From Acanthopleuribacter pedis (GTDB taxonomy: Bacteria; Acidobacteriota; Holophagae; Acanthopleuribacterales; Acanthopleuribacteraceae): a stretch of DNA of 64,000 nucleotides. The notes below the pieces were generated by a model, which had not been told where the DNA came from, did no database searches, and saw nothing but the letters and a program-made list of their open reading frames with translations. Made by a program: the position numbers and the translations under genes. The stretch spans positions 1 to 64,000 of the forward strand of contig NZ_JAFREP010000044.1 of the NCBI RefSeq assembly GCF_017377855.1, written 5' to 3'. This document shows positions 17,131-26,743 of the stretch, in pieces (the stretch's first letter is position 1; each line of letters begins with the position of its first letter).

Positions 17131-17561
17131 TAGGTGGTCTCCTCGACTGGATGGGGCCTGAGTTGATTAATTAGTTGAATGCACCAGACGAGCGATTCAT
17201 GAGGGTTACCGTCGTTTCGGGCAAAAGGGCTTCGGGCCGGCCCGCGTATCTAAGTAGACTGCTTGAGGATGGGCTTGGCGGCTTCGTATAACAGACGCCT
17301 CAATGAAACGGCATTCAATGCTACAAACCGATCAGACCGAGCCCGCCAAGGGTTGCGTTGCTCATCCGCATCCTCGAACCAAACCTTTATTCCTTGGAAA
17401 AGGGAGACGCCCGGTGCTGCCTCGGGCCGCCGCCTAAACAAAGCCGCGTCCTGCTTTGGTAACTACTTCTTTTCCCCATTTCCTTGTGGTGTAATTGACC
17501 TTATCGGACGAACCTTATCTCGCGGCCGGCCCGCGCCCGCCGCATAACCACGAGGCTGAAC
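17131..17561. other. Intergenic region between divergent hydroxyproline operon and pgk
   Basis: About 430 bases with no gene. A GGGCCGGCCCG palindrome lies near 17236. Imperfect inverted blocks (GAGGATGGGCTTGGCGG near 17268, CCCGCCAAG and GCATCCTC near 17341-17376) could fold. Promoters for both flanking transcripts should lie here; I see no convincing -35/-10 pair for pgk. Confidence 0.5.
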
Positions 17562-18728
17562 ATGGCTGTGAAATCGCTTGATCAGATTGACCTAAAAGGA
17601 AAACGCGTGCTGGTGCGCGTTGACTTCAATGTCCCAATGAATGATGCCGGTGAAATTACCGATGACTCGCGCATTCGCGCTGCATTGCCGACCATCCAAA
17701 CGCTGTTGGAAAACCAATGCAAAATGACACTGATGAGCCACCTGGGTCGCCCCAAGGGGCAGGTTAACCCGAAATATTCCATGGCGCCGGTGGCGACCTA
17801 CTTGGCCAAACTTTTAGAGCAACCGGTCCACCTGGTTACCGATTTTTCCGACGGTGGGCAGCATGCAACCGTTCAGTTGCTTGAGAACTTGCGCTTTTCA
17901 CCCGGTGAAACCAAAAATGATGCAGCCTTTGCCAAGACCTTGGCCGCCTACGGCGAGGTATACATTAATGACGCTTTTGGTGCGGCTCACCGAGCCCACG
18001 CCTCGATTGCCGCCGTGGCAGAGCTGTTCTCCGTCAAAGCCGCGGGTCACCTGCTGACCAAAGAACTGCACTACCTCAAAGATGCACTCAAGGCGCCCGA
18101 GCGACCTTTTGTCGCCATTCTCGGGGGTAGCAAAATCTCCGACAAACTCAAGCTGATCGATAACCTCCTGGATAAAGTCGACCGTCTGATTATCGGTGGC
18201 GGCATGAGTTATACCTTCTTAAAGGCTCGGGGCTTGGAAGTTGGGACTTCCCTTGTGGAAAACGACTTTCTGGAGGAAGCCAAGGCGCTGGAAGCCAAGT
18301 GCGAAGCCAAAGGTGTCGCGCTTACCTTGCCGCTCGATCACCTGGTTGCGGCCGAGTTTAAAGCCGACGCCGCCGCCGAAATCACCCTGGACGCCGCCAT
18401 TCCCGAGGGGTACATGGGGCTGGATATCGGACCGGAAACCATTAATTTGTACGCAACCCACGTTCGCGAGGCCAAAACCGCTGTATGGAATGGACCCATG
18501 GGCGTCTTTGAATGGGAGACGTTTGCGACCGGCACCATTTCGGTTGCCGAGGCAATGGCTGAAAACGGCGGTTTAACCGTGATTGGCGGCGGGGATTCTG
18601 TTGCCGCCGTCAACAAGGTCGGTTTGCAGGCCGCCATGACCCACATTTCCACCGGTGGCGGGGCTTCGCTCGAACTGTTGGGTGGTCACGATTTACCCGG
18701 TGTTGTTGCTTTGGAGGTTGGCGAATGA
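17562..18728 (+). CDS. pgk: Phosphoglycerate kinase
   Basis: 388 residues, the normal size for the glycolytic kinase that transfers phosphate between 1,3-bisphosphoglycerate and ADP. Signature blocks are present: RVLVRVDFNVP near the N-terminus, MSHLGRPKG, ENLRFSPGE, NDAFGAAHRAHAS, AILGGSKISDK in the hinge region, GPMGVFEWE and the C-terminal GGGDSVAAVNK and STGGGASLELL. GAGG precedes the ATG. The TGA stop overlaps the tpiA start in ATGA, so the two are translationally coupled. Confidence 0.97.
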   Translation: MAVKSLDQIDLKGKRVLVRVDFNVPMNDAGEITDDSRIRAALPTIQTLLENQCKMTLMSHLGRPKGQVNPKYSMAPVATYLAKLLEQPVHLVTDFSDGGQHATVQLLENLRFSPGETKNDAAFAKTLAAYGEVYINDAFGAAHRAHASIAAVAELFSVKAAGHLLTKELHYLKDALKAPERPFVAILGGSKISDKLKLIDNLLDKVDRLIIGGGMSYTFLKARGLEVGTSLVENDFLEEAKALEAKCEAKGVALTLPLDHLVAAEFKADAAAEITLDAAIPEGYMGLDIGPETINLYATHVREAKTAVWNGPMGVFEWETFATGTISVAEAMAENGGLTVIGGGDSVAAVNKVGLQAAMTHISTGGGASLELLGGHDLPGVVALEVGE

Positions 18729-19462
18729 ACTATCTTGTACTCGGAAACTGGAAATCCAATGGCGATCAAAAAGCGTTAACCGCGTTTTTGGCGGAATTTT
18801 CACCCGTCAATCGGGCGCTGATCGACGGCTACCGCACCGGGATCGCCGTTCCCTACCACCTCATTCAGGCCGGAGACTTTGGTTCGGCTTGGGTTGGTGC
18901 TCAAAATGTTTCCGCCTTTCCACCCGGGGCCTATACCGGCGAAATTACCGGTGGCATGTTAAGCGAGTTAGGGACCCAGTTTGGGCTGGTCGGCCACTCG
19001 GAGCGGCGTCATTTAATGGGCGAAACCGTTGAGCAGACACGGGCCAAACTCGAGAACCTCCAGCAAAGTGGGATTTATCCCATTTTGTGTGTGGGGGAAA
19101 CGCTTGATGAGCGCAACCAGGGTCGCCTCCACGAGGTATTGTTGGCTCAGCTGGCCGCGCTGGACATTTTTACCAAAGACAGTTCCTTTGCCGTTGCCTA
19201 CGAACCCGTTTGGGCGATTGGTACCGGGGTCGCCGCCACGCCTGCCGATGTTGCCGATGCGCACCGCTTTTTACGGGAAACACTCGCGGAACGCGGTTTC
19301 GGTCATGTTCCCCTGATGTATGGGGGCAGCGTGAAACCCGCGAATGCCGCTGAGTTGGCAGCGATTGACGATGTTCATGGCTTTTTGGTCGGTGGTGCGA
19401 GCTTGAAGGCCGGTTCTTTTGGCGAAATTGATCGTGCGTTCCTTGAGGCCAAGAACCTTTAA
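18725..19462 (+). CDS. tpiA: Triosephosphate isomerase
   Basis: 245-residue TIM barrel that interconverts dihydroxyacetone phosphate and glyceraldehyde 3-phosphate. Catalytic residues are N8 and K10 (GNWKSNG), H91 (VGHSERR) and E160 (AYEPVWAIGTG); the phosphate-binding YGGSVKPAN and GFLVGGASL loops are intact. The start overlaps the pgk stop by 4 bases. A strong terminator follows. Confidence 0.97.
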   Translation: MNYLVLGNWKSNGDQKALTAFLAEFSPVNRALIDGYRTGIAVPYHLIQAGDFGSAWVGAQNVSAFPPGAYTGEITGGMLSELGTQFGLVGHSERRHLMGETVEQTRAKLENLQQSGIYPILCVGETLDERNQGRLHEVLLAQLAALDIFTKDSSFAVAYEPVWAIGTGVAATPADVADAHRFLRETLAERGFGHVPLMYGGSVKPANAAELAAIDDVHGFLVGGASLKAGSFGEIDRAFLEAKNL

Positions 19463-19480
19463 TAAGGATTGATGAGAAGA

Positions 19481-19527
19481 AAGGCCCGTGAACTGAACTT
19501 GGGGTTCGGTTCACGGGCCTTTCTGTT
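19481..19527 (+). terminator. Rho-independent terminator of pgk-tpiA
   Basis: AAGGCCCGTGAACTGAAC pairs with GTTCGGTTCACGGGCCTT, followed by TCTGTTTTT. It may also serve the convergent gene on the minus strand. Confidence 0.9.
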
Positions 19528-19549
19528 TTTGGTGTTCCGTCCCTTCGGC

Positions 19550-20527
19550 TTAACGTTTGACGACTTCAATCGGGTAGAGTTCCGGTTTAGAAGAGGCCTT
19601 GTCCAAGTAGTAGCCCGTGGTGTTTAGGTTGGCCACCAGCCAGAAGGCCGTTTCGAAGGCTTGTCCCACCGGTTGGCCGGTGTTGGCGTCGTAACACTGG
19701 TAGGTGTACAAATTGGGTGCGCGAACATTGCGGTAGCCGACGAGAAATAAGGTGTCGTCTAGCCCGTAAATCGCAATCACTTCACTATAGGATGATTTGA
19801 GTTTTTCTAATTCACGAGGGTTTTTGGAGACCCGCTTAAGCTTGCGCATATTCGGGTCTTTCCAACCAGGCGGCTTAACGGAAATGGTCGTGAGCTGGGT
19901 GAGATTGGTGTCGAACACCTGAACCTCGGGGCTGAGGCTTTGGATCGCGAGTAAGCGCTCCCCGCCGTTGGGTTTGACCTTGGCCATAAACGATTGACGA
20001 AGCACCGGGGAGAGGGTCGTAAGCTGCCGGTTCATGATTTCGTAGCCGTAACGGATCGGGGTGAAGCCGGCGTCGAAGCGGCCGACGAGGTACTTTTCCT
20101 TGACCAGGGAAACCGGTGCGGCAAAACCTATATCGCTAATAGGGATGAGGTGGCCCACTTCGAAGAAAAGCCCAAACTCGGTGTCGTTTTGACGCGTAAA
20201 AGCAAAAGTGCCGTCCGCGTTCTGTTTCCAGATCAGGAAACCACGGGTGGCCGCATCGTAGACAAAAAGTTCCTTGCGTGCTTCCAGCCAGGAAACCTGA
20301 TAGGGAAGTTGGAGATTGTTGGAGGTCTCCTCGCCGAGCGTGGAAGTAAGGCGACCCTTGTGGTCAAATACCAAAACACTGCTGTTTTCTTCGTCGCGGA
20401 CGAAAATGTGGTCACTGGATACAGAGATACGCTCAAACTTGAGATCAGAGCGCTGCAGCAGAATACGGGGCCGCGCCTCAAAATCGATTTTCTGAGCGAG
20501 CAGAACCATCAGCAAAAGTGAAGTCAC
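19550..20527 (-). CDS. Exported protein of unknown function, probably a beta-propeller
   Basis: 325 residues not recognised as a named family. The short N-terminus MTSLLLMVLLAQ looks like a minimal signal peptide or anchor. The body has recurring strand patterns (VFDHKGRLTSTLG, LFVYDAATRGFLIWK, VQVFDTNLTQLTTI) at ~45-residue spacing, as in six-bladed propellers of the NHL/6-bladed TolB-like type. The GTG start at 20527 follows GAGGAGATACC. It is convergent with tpiA. Confidence 0.6.
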   Translation of the reverse strand: MTSLLLMVLLAQKIDFEARPRILLQRSDLKFERISVSSDHIFVRDEENSSVLVFDHKGRLTSTLGEETSNNLQLPYQVSWLEARKELFVYDAATRGFLIWKQNADGTFAFTRQNDTEFGLFFEVGHLIPISDIGFAAPVSLVKEKYLVGRFDAGFTPIRYGYEIMNRQLTTLSPVLRQSFMAKVKPNGGERLLAIQSLSPEVQVFDTNLTQLTTISVKPPGWKDPNMRKLKRVSKNPRELEKLKSSYSEVIAIYGLDDTLFLVGYRNVRAPNLYTYQCYDANTGQPVGQAFETAFWLVANLNTTGYYLDKASSKPELYPIEVVKR

Positions 20528-21200
20528 GGTATCTCCTCAGTATGGTTTCTTTTGAGACCCAAAGTTTAACACGATCCCCCTGGCTTTTGATAACTGCTTT
20601 AGGCACAGTAACCAGGTCAATTTGTAACGGTGCAGAAAAAGTTATCGTTGGGTTTTGTTTTTTTGCGACGCGTTAAACGGTTGGATGCTGTGAATTTGCC
20701 TTGCTTGTGTTTGGGCGGCGTCTTGCTTCAGAGACTTTTCCGTCCAGGGTTTTCTCATGCCTGAATCCTTGTTGTTTTGATTTGGCGCCGCCACCCGTGT
20801 TCTTACCTTGCTTGAACGATCAAGGCTTTTGCGGCTCCTCAAGGCCTTACGTTCTTGGCTTTTTACCAGGTGATTGGACCCTGTGTTCGAATTCTTCGAA
20901 TCAGCAATAGGTCTTGGGGTACAATCGCAGCCACTGAACCTGCATGCTTCAATGACCGGCGCTCCTTGCCGGGACGCGCCTTGGACTTTCCCTAAAACGC
21001 AATGAGGCATGTGGCGAAACCCGTGTGTGTCAAATGTGTTCGGCAAATCCCGCGCCGGCGCCGGTTTCTCGGCGTGGTCTTGTTTTCTCTTGCCGGTGGC
21101 CGGCCTGTAAGCAGCCCACCTGCTCCGCGTTTCTCTATGCTCGCGACCGGGCCGTTGCGTATCTGACACGCACCTTCTCACCAATTAAGTGGAGACCTTC
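20528..21200. other. Intergenic region upstream of the M1 aminopeptidase
   Basis: About 670 bases without a supportable gene. A 180-codon minus-strand open frame (20642-21184) has low-complexity basic composition and no ribosome-binding site. TTCGAATTCTTCGAA near 20886 is a direct/palindromic motif, and TACAAT at 20920 is a weak candidate -10 box for the downstream gene. Confidence 0.5.
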
Positions 21201-23024
21201 ATGCTTATCATTGGATGTTTAACCATGTTTGCCTTTTCGTTTTCGGATGTTCACACCTTCGGTAATGTGGACCAAGTCCGTACCAGCCACCTGTCACTTG
21301 ATCTGACCCTCGACTTCGAGCGCAAAATTATGAAAGGCAGTTGTGTCGTCAAGCTGGCTTATCAATCGAAACAAGGCGCGCCTCATGTCGACCTCGATAC
21401 CCGCCTTTTAACCATCGAATCGGTCACCGATCCCGCCGACGGTTCGGCGCTCAAGTATGAATTACACAAGGATGCCCGTGATTACATGGGCGCGAAGTTG
21501 CGCATCTTCCTCAAAAATCCCAAAACGCCCGCCGTCAAAGTGACCTACGTGACCGATCCTTCCGCGGGTGCGCTGCAATGGCTCGACCCCGCTCAAACGA
21601 CGTCCAAGAAAAAACCGTTTTTGTTGACGCAAAGTCAGGCGATTTTGGCGCGTACCTGGATCCCTTGCATGGACAGCCCCGGGATTCGGGTGACCTATGA
21701 TGCGGTCGTTCGCGTTCCCAAAGGCATTACCGCCGTGATGAGTGCCGCTCACGGCAAACACGAACCGGAAAACGGGGTGTACCGTTTTGACATGAAACAC
21801 CCTATTCCCCCTTATCTCATCGCCCTGGCCGCGGGTGAGATCGCCTTCAAGGCCATTTCCGACCGTTGTGGCGTTTATGCCGAACCGGCCGTGGTGGAAA
21901 AAGCCGCCTGGGAATTTGCCGACATGGAAAAAATGGTGGTCGCCGCCGAAAAGCTTTATGGCAAGTACCGTTGGGATCGTTGGGACGCCATTGTATTGCC
22001 ACCTAGCTTTCCCTTTGGTGGCATGGAAAACCCCATGCTCACCTTTGCGACCCCGACCCTTTTGGCCGGTGATCGCAGTTTGGTGAACGTCATGGCTCAC
22101 GAATTAGCGCACTCCTGGTCCGGGAACCTGGTCACCAACGCGACCTGGTCGGATTTTTGGCTGAATGAAGGGTTTACCACCTATTTTGAGCGTCGCATTG
22201 TCGAAGCCCTGTATGGGAAAGACACCGCCGAAATGCAGTGGCTGCTCGGCCAGCGCGACCTGCAACACGAAATTGTGGAAATGGCCGGGATCGATCAGGA
22301 ATTTGCAAAGCTCTATCAAGACCTCAGCAAGCACGATCCCGACGCCGCTTTTTCCTCCGTACCTTACGACAAAGGTGCCAACTTCCTCTTGGTATTGGAG
22401 CAGCACTTTGGCCGCGCCAAGTTTGATACCTTCCTGAAAACCTACTTCGACCAACACGCCTTCCAAACCATGACCACCGATAAGTTTCTGGATTTCATGC
22501 GCAAGAACCTGTTCGGCGATGATCAGGCGGCTTGGGAGAAACTTCAAATCGATGCCTGGATCAACGATCCCGGGATTCCCAAAAATATCGTGATTCCCAA
22601 GTCCCAAAACTTTGAGAAAACCCGCGCCGCCGCCAAAGCATTTGCCGCCAAAGGCGATACCGGCGTGGTCAAAAAAGACAGTTGGAACACCGAGGAATGG
22701 CTGGACTTTCTCAACAGCCTCCCGGAAAAGGTCGATCATGACCGTTTAAAAACGCTCGATGCGTTCGCGGGGCTTACCAACGCGGGTAACGCGGAAATCC
22801 TCTTTGCATGGCAAATGGTTTGTATTCGCAATACGTACGAGCCGGCATTTGCCTCGTTGCAGGATTTCTTGTTGCGTCAGGGGCGGCGTAAGTTCTTGAA
22901 ACCGCTTTACCAAGCCATGATGGCCAATCCCAAAACCGAGGCGATGGCCAAAGAGGTTTACAAAAAGGCGCGGGCCGGGTACCACCCGATTTCCACCGCG
23001 ACCATTGACGCCATCGTTAAGTAG
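21201..23024 (+). CDS. M1-family zinc aminopeptidase (leukotriene-A4-hydrolase-like), exported
   Basis: 607-residue gluzincin. The exopeptidase motif GGMENP and the zinc site HELAH (H300, E301, H304) with the third ligand E323 in WLNEG give the M1 HEXXH-18-E pattern. The N-terminal ~190 residues form the M1 beta-saddle domain. The start at 21201 is preferred to an in-frame GTG at 21189 because GGAG lies 7 bases upstream and it begins directly with a signal-peptide-like MLIIGCLTMFAFSFS. The enzyme should trim N-terminal residues from peptides in the periplasm or outside the cell. Confidence 0.88.
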   Translation: MLIIGCLTMFAFSFSDVHTFGNVDQVRTSHLSLDLTLDFERKIMKGSCVVKLAYQSKQGAPHVDLDTRLLTIESVTDPADGSALKYELHKDARDYMGAKLRIFLKNPKTPAVKVTYVTDPSAGALQWLDPAQTTSKKKPFLLTQSQAILARTWIPCMDSPGIRVTYDAVVRVPKGITAVMSAAHGKHEPENGVYRFDMKHPIPPYLIALAAGEIAFKAISDRCGVYAEPAVVEKAAWEFADMEKMVVAAEKLYGKYRWDRWDAIVLPPSFPFGGMENPMLTFATPTLLAGDRSLVNVMAHELAHSWSGNLVTNATWSDFWLNEGFTTYFERRIVEALYGKDTAEMQWLLGQRDLQHEIVEMAGIDQEFAKLYQDLSKHDPDAAFSSVPYDKGANFLLVLEQHFGRAKFDTFLKTYFDQHAFQTMTTDKFLDFMRKNLFGDDQAAWEKLQIDAWINDPGIPKNIVIPKSQNFEKTRAAAKAFAAKGDTGVVKKDSWNTEEWLDFLNSLPEKVDHDRLKTLDAFAGLTNAGNAEILFAWQMVCIRNTYEPAFASLQDFLLRQGRRKFLKPLYQAMMANPKTEAMAKEVYKKARAGYHPISTATIDAIVK

Positions 23025-23033
23025 TTTCTCTTT

Positions 23034-23062
23034 TGAAGGGGCGCTAAATGCCGCCCCTTTTC
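23034..23062. terminator. Bidirectional terminator between convergent genes
   Basis: AAGGGGCG and CGCCCCTT form a stem around CTAAATGC, followed by TT on the plus strand and preceded by an A-containing run that serves the minus strand. It separates the M1 peptidase from the lipase-like gene. Confidence 0.7.
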
Positions 23063-23063
23063 G

Positions 23064-24998
23064 TTACTCCTCGGCAGCGGCCGCAACCTGTTTTTTGGTT
23101 GGGCCGGGTTCGGCAAGATGTTCTACCAAAATACGTTGGATCTCCGCGATGGCCAAAGGGTGTGTATGTGCATCATGTCCCGATGGGACCACCAATTCGC
23201 TGGCGACGCCGGCTAAGTGGCTGCTTTCATACTTCACAACACCGTCTGAACCGCCTTCCAATTGGTTCCGGCCCCGGTCACCCATAATCGAGTGAACCAC
23301 CACTCCCGCGTTGATGGGCAAGTTCGCCATGGCCTGAATTAAAGGCTGGTCCGGTGACAACATTTTGATGCTCGTCGGGCCGCGTTTGGTTAACACCGCG
23401 GCCAAGCTGTCTTGGAATGCGTTCCGGTTTTTGGCATGAATACCGGAGAGCATCCCCAAGAAATCGCCGGGGAGTCGGACCAAGGATGAGCCGACGCGGC
23501 CGATAAAACTTTTTGCGATTCGGCTGCCCCGGTGCGGGACCGCTACAAAAATGACGCGGCTGATGAACGGCGCCGGAAAAAAGGTAAAGGTATTAGACAG
23601 GTATTCGTTTTCTTCCTGGCTTAACGTCAGTGCGTCAATGGGTTGGGTAAAGGCCGTTTTCCAAATTTTCTTGCCGCTATCACTGATCAGGCCTCGGGTA
23701 AGTAGGCCGCCCATGCTGTGGGCTACCACCACCCAGGAGGCCATCGCCGGATCGTCGCCCTCGGGATCGACGCCCTCGCGAAAGTCCTTGATGGTTTTTC
23801 TGAGAACCGCGCCGGAATAAAGGAAGGGATACCCGGTAGGGTAAATGTAATGCCACACCTGATAACGGTCGCGCAGGTCGGGACGGCCGTAGATGTCGTT
23901 GGTGAGTTCCATCCAGGTGGCCGGGGTTGCGCCCAACCCGTGGATCATGATCACCGGCGTTTTTTGGGGATCGTACGGCTCCAACATAAAAAGGCCTTGG
24001 CGTTTTTCCATGGCTTTGACATTGCGTAACTGACCGAGTGACATGCGTTTGAAATCGGCAAGGTCCAGCAAATAGGCAAAAGGGGCCGTGTGATCGGCGG
24101 CAAGGGGAATGGTGCCGCTGCCGGATTCTAGGCTGTTTTGTTCCCAGGGATTAAGGAAATGAACCATCGCGCGGCGCGGTACCCCGCTGCCGGTGACATG
24201 GCCGTGGTCGAAACGAATGACCGCGGTGATCGGATGAACGATGCCCTCGGGTGGGTAATAGGCTTCCAGCGGGTCGCTGTTTCTATTTGCGCGGAACGCG
24301 ATGAGGGGGGCGCCTAAGCCGTGATGAATATAACGGTTGCGTAAGCCGCGGATATTCACTTCCGTGGCCGACATCAGCTGGTCGTAGTAATCGCGCGGGC
24401 GACTGCCGCAACGGTCTGAAATTTGGACGGCTACCTCCTCGAACAAATAACCGCTTTGGTGGTCGTCAAGTCGTCCGGTGGTTGCTTGATGGATCGACAG
24501 ATAGCGACCGAGTGCGAAATTATAGATGCGTTGGATTTGGTAATAACGATTGTCGAACGCCAAGCGGATGCAGTGTTCGCTACGCTTGAAGAGGTAATCG
24601 TAGGCGTGCACACAGGCCATCATGTAAAAGATGGCCGCGTCTGAGCGATTGTCTTCACGGTCCGCGTTGCGGGCTTGCAGGTAGGCGATTTCCGTGATCG
24701 CCGCCAGCAACTGTTCGTTGCTGTTGGCCGCGTAATCGGCTTTTAAGGCGGCTAAGATGCCGACTGGATTCCGGTTCCAGTTTTTTGCAAGATTTTGTAA
24801 CCGAAGGGTTTGAAGCGCGTCTTCGCTGATTTTTTCTGTGCCCAGCACATCGTGGGTCATGCGCGTCATGGTGGCAACCGGATCCGCCTTACTCAGCTTG
24901 ATGGTGGCGCAATGCGTACTCAAGATCGCCGTCATCAGCAGAAGGACCAGGTGCAGATATCGAGCAGGACCGTGCGTTGGACAGGAAGGAAAGGTCAT
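23064..24998 (-). CDS. Alpha/beta-hydrolase (lipase/PGAP1-like), probable lipoprotein
   Basis: 644 residues. A hydrophobic N-terminal segment (LVLLLMTAILSTHC) ends in a cysteine that may be lipidated, although the lipobox is not canonical. Residues to about 350 are a helical, then beta-rich region of unknown role. The hydrolase domain contains the oxyanion HGLGATPATW, the nucleophile elbow VAHSMGGLL, a GGSDGVV segment with the likely acid and SGHDAHTHP with the likely histidine. This set is typical of triacylglycerol lipase/PGAP1-like esterases. The ATG at 24998 follows TTGGAG at 8 bases; the longer frame to 25103 adds a non-signal-like extension. Substrate unknown. Confidence 0.72.
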   Translation of the reverse strand: MTFPSCPTHGPARYLHLVLLLMTAILSTHCATIKLSKADPVATMTRMTHDVLGTEKISEDALQTLRLQNLAKNWNRNPVGILAALKADYAANSNEQLLAAITEIAYLQARNADREDNRSDAAIFYMMACVHAYDYLFKRSEHCIRLAFDNRYYQIQRIYNFALGRYLSIHQATTGRLDDHQSGYLFEEVAVQISDRCGSRPRDYYDQLMSATEVNIRGLRNRYIHHGLGAPLIAFRANRNSDPLEAYYPPEGIVHPITAVIRFDHGHVTGSGVPRRAMVHFLNPWEQNSLESGSGTIPLAADHTAPFAYLLDLADFKRMSLGQLRNVKAMEKRQGLFMLEPYDPQKTPVIMIHGLGATPATWMELTNDIYGRPDLRDRYQVWHYIYPTGYPFLYSGAVLRKTIKDFREGVDPEGDDPAMASWVVVAHSMGGLLTRGLISDSGKKIWKTAFTQPIDALTLSQEENEYLSNTFTFFPAPFISRVIFVAVPHRGSRIAKSFIGRVGSSLVRLPGDFLGMLSGIHAKNRNAFQDSLAAVLTKRGPTSIKMLSPDQPLIQAMANLPINAGVVVHSIMGDRGRNQLEGGSDGVVKYESSHLAGVASELVVPSGHDAHTHPLAIAEIQRILVEHLAEPGPTKKQVAAAAEE

Positions 24999-25278
24999 CG
25001 CGAAACTCCAAGGGCGGCTGAGCGCGTTTGGTTCAAAACCGCCTCGCGCCGGATCGAAAACATGCCATATTTTGGCTTTTGATCGAACCTCGGACCACGA
25101 CATATGGGGCGGTCATGTGCAAAACGGGTGAAGAATGAAGGGGTTCCTCATTCTACACCGGCTGCGCCCGTGTGGTCTTTGGCCTGCTTCGATCCGTCTC
25201 TAATTTTTTGGTTTTGGTGACTGGTGAACCGGGTGCGTGCCGAGGAAATGGGTGGATCGAAATTCGGCTTTGGGGAAC
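24999..25278. other. Upstream region of the lipase-like gene
   Basis: Roughly 280 bases with no gene and no obvious regulatory motif, bounded on the right by palindromic element copy B. Together with that element it makes a gap of about 720 bases before holA. Confidence 0.4.
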
Positions 25279-25720
25279 TAGCCCGCGGTTCTCACCAGAA
25301 ACTCTGATCCTGGGTTGAAATAGCTGCGATTACTTAGGTTACTTGGTGTCACCGTTGCGAAGCAACGGTGGGACAGCCGCGACGTGGCGCTGCTACGCCG
25401 AATGGTCGGCCCCGCGAATGGTCGGCCCCGCGAATGGTCGGCCCCGCGAATGGTCGGCCCCGCGAATGGTCGGCCCCGCGAATGGTCGGACCCGCGAATG
25501 GTCGGCCCCGCGAATGGTCGGCCCCGCGAAGGGTCGGCCCCGCGAAGGGTCGGCCCCGCGAAGGGTCGGCCCCGCGAAGGGTCGGCCCCGCGAAGGGTCG
25601 GCCCCGCGAAGGGTCGGCCCCGCGAAGGGTCGGCCCCGCTACGTTCGGTCTTGGTTGTAACCTGTTTACTTGTAGTGATTTCAAAGTCTCGCAGCGAATT
25701 CTGATGAGGTGTGCGGACTA
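25279..25720. repeat. Dispersed palindromic element, copy B (expanded)
   Basis: Begins TAGCCCGCGGTTCTCACCAG and ends GCAGCGAATTCTGATGAGGTGTGCGGACTA. The terminal blocks are divergent but in family order, with CGTTGCGAAGCAACG, GCTGCTACGCCG, GTTCGGTCTTGG and ACTTGTAGTGATTTCAAAGTCTCG between them. The centre is expanded into a 16-bp tandem array. Its right end (CTA, read TAG on the minus strand) is the holA stop codon. Confidence 0.75.
25401..25640. repeat. Fifteen tandem 16-bp repeats
   Basis: The unit AATGGTCGGCCCCGCG is repeated without interruption 15 times. The first eight start AATGG (the sixth has one base change, GGACCCG) and the last seven start AAGGG. Other element copies carry only one to four of these units, so this is a variable-number tandem repeat. 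The period is not a multiple of three and several reading frames stay open through it; these are artefacts. Confidence 0.95.
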
Positions 25721-26743
25721 GCGTACTGCTTTTTTGGGTTCGCGTTGCATCATTTGGCAGAGCAGGTGATCAATAATCAGGTGTCGGTTGACCGCGGATG
25801 ATTTGGCACGGTAATCGGCGTCGCGGATAAGCTGCAGGGCTTTTTTGAGATCGCTGATGCTGTAGTTACGCTGCTGGGCGAGCAGGTCTGCCGCAATTTT
25901 CGGGGGCACCCCCACCATTTTGGCGACCTTGTATTGATCGCGGATGCCGCGGTTGACACAGGTTTTAACGACGAACAACTGTTTGACGACCATGTTTACC
26001 GCGGAGAGCAAGCCGATGACGTCCTCACCGCTGGCCATAATATCGTGGGCCTTTACGAGGGCGGCGTGAAGGTTGCGCTTCCCAATTAAGCCGCCTAGCT
26101 CCCAGCGAGTGACCGGACGGGTACGGCCCATGAGCGCGGCCACATCGGCGGCTTCAATTTTGCCGGAATCCATTTTAAAAATAGAGAGTTTGTCTAATTC
26201 CCGGTGAACTTTGGGTAAGTCGTCGCCCGCCAATTCGGCGACCATGGCGAGGGCTTCGCGTGAGAGGTTGAGTTTCATTCCCGAGGCGACCTCGGCGATG
26301 AATTCGGGGAGCTCCCAGGGTTTGGGGCGGGGGAATTCGAGGGTGCGAATGAGCGGTGATTTCTTTGTGAACAGTTTGCGGCGTTTGTCGATTTTGGGAA
26401 ACAACAGCACCAGGCAGGTGCTTTCGCAGATGGAATCAAGGTATTTGGCCATCGCATTAAAATCTTTGGCAAGCCAGCGTTCGCAGTCTTCAACCAAAAT
26501 CAAGCGGCGGTCGGCCATCATCGGCAGCATACCGGCTTTATCCGCGACCGCGATCGCCGAGGTGGTGGTTGCGCTGACCTGTTCAAAATTGAATTCGTGC
26601 AGGGAGGGGTCGACGAGGTTTTTCTTGAGGAAATCAACAAAGCGGCCACGGCTCCACAACTCCTCGCCGGCCAGAATGTAAACGCCGGGAACCTTGCCGG
26701 AAAGAATGGTTTTGGCTTCTTCGCGCAATACCTGGTTACTCAT
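25718..26743 (-). CDS. holA: DNA polymerase III subunit delta
   Basis: 341 residues, normal for the clamp-loader delta subunit that opens the beta sliding clamp. The N-terminal domain starts VYILAGEELW (degenerate P-loop region), then IKVADKAGMLPMMADRRLILVED-like and FPKIDKRRKL segments, a helical middle and a C-terminal collar domain (VKAHDIMASGEDVIGLLSAV, LKKALQLIRDADYRAKS). The ATG at 26743 overlaps the lptE stop by 8 bases, and this gene order (lptE then holA) is common in Gram-negatives. The stop codon lies at the edge of palindromic element copy B. Confidence 0.85.
   Translation of the reverse strand: MSNQVLREEAKTILSGKVPGVYILAGEELWSRGRFVDFLKKNLVDPSLHEFNFEQVSATTTSAIAVADKAGMLPMMADRRLILVEDCERWLAKDFNAMAKYLDSICESTCLVLLFPKIDKRRKLFTKKSPLIRTLEFPRPKPWELPEFIAEVASGMKLNLSREALAMVAELAGDDLPKVHRELDKLSIFKMDSGKIEAADVAALMGRTRPVTRWELGGLIGKRNLHAALVKAHDIMASGEDVIGLLSAVNMVVKQLFVVKTCVNRGIRDQYKVAKMVGVPPKIAADLLAQQRNYSISDLKKALQLIRDADYRAKSSAVNRHLIIDHLLCQMMQREPKKAVR

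Noticed and set aside
20642..21184. 180-codon minus-strand open frame
   Set aside because: Low-complexity basic composition, no ribosome-binding site and no family resemblance.
25401..25640. Possible CRISPR array
   Set aside because: The 16-bp units are contiguous with no spacers, and no cas genes are near.
25343..25704. Four overlapping open frames encoding Gly/Arg/Pro repeat proteins on both strands
   Set aside because: They are translations of the 16-bp tandem array. Its period is not a multiple of three, so several frames stay open; there is no ribosome-binding site.
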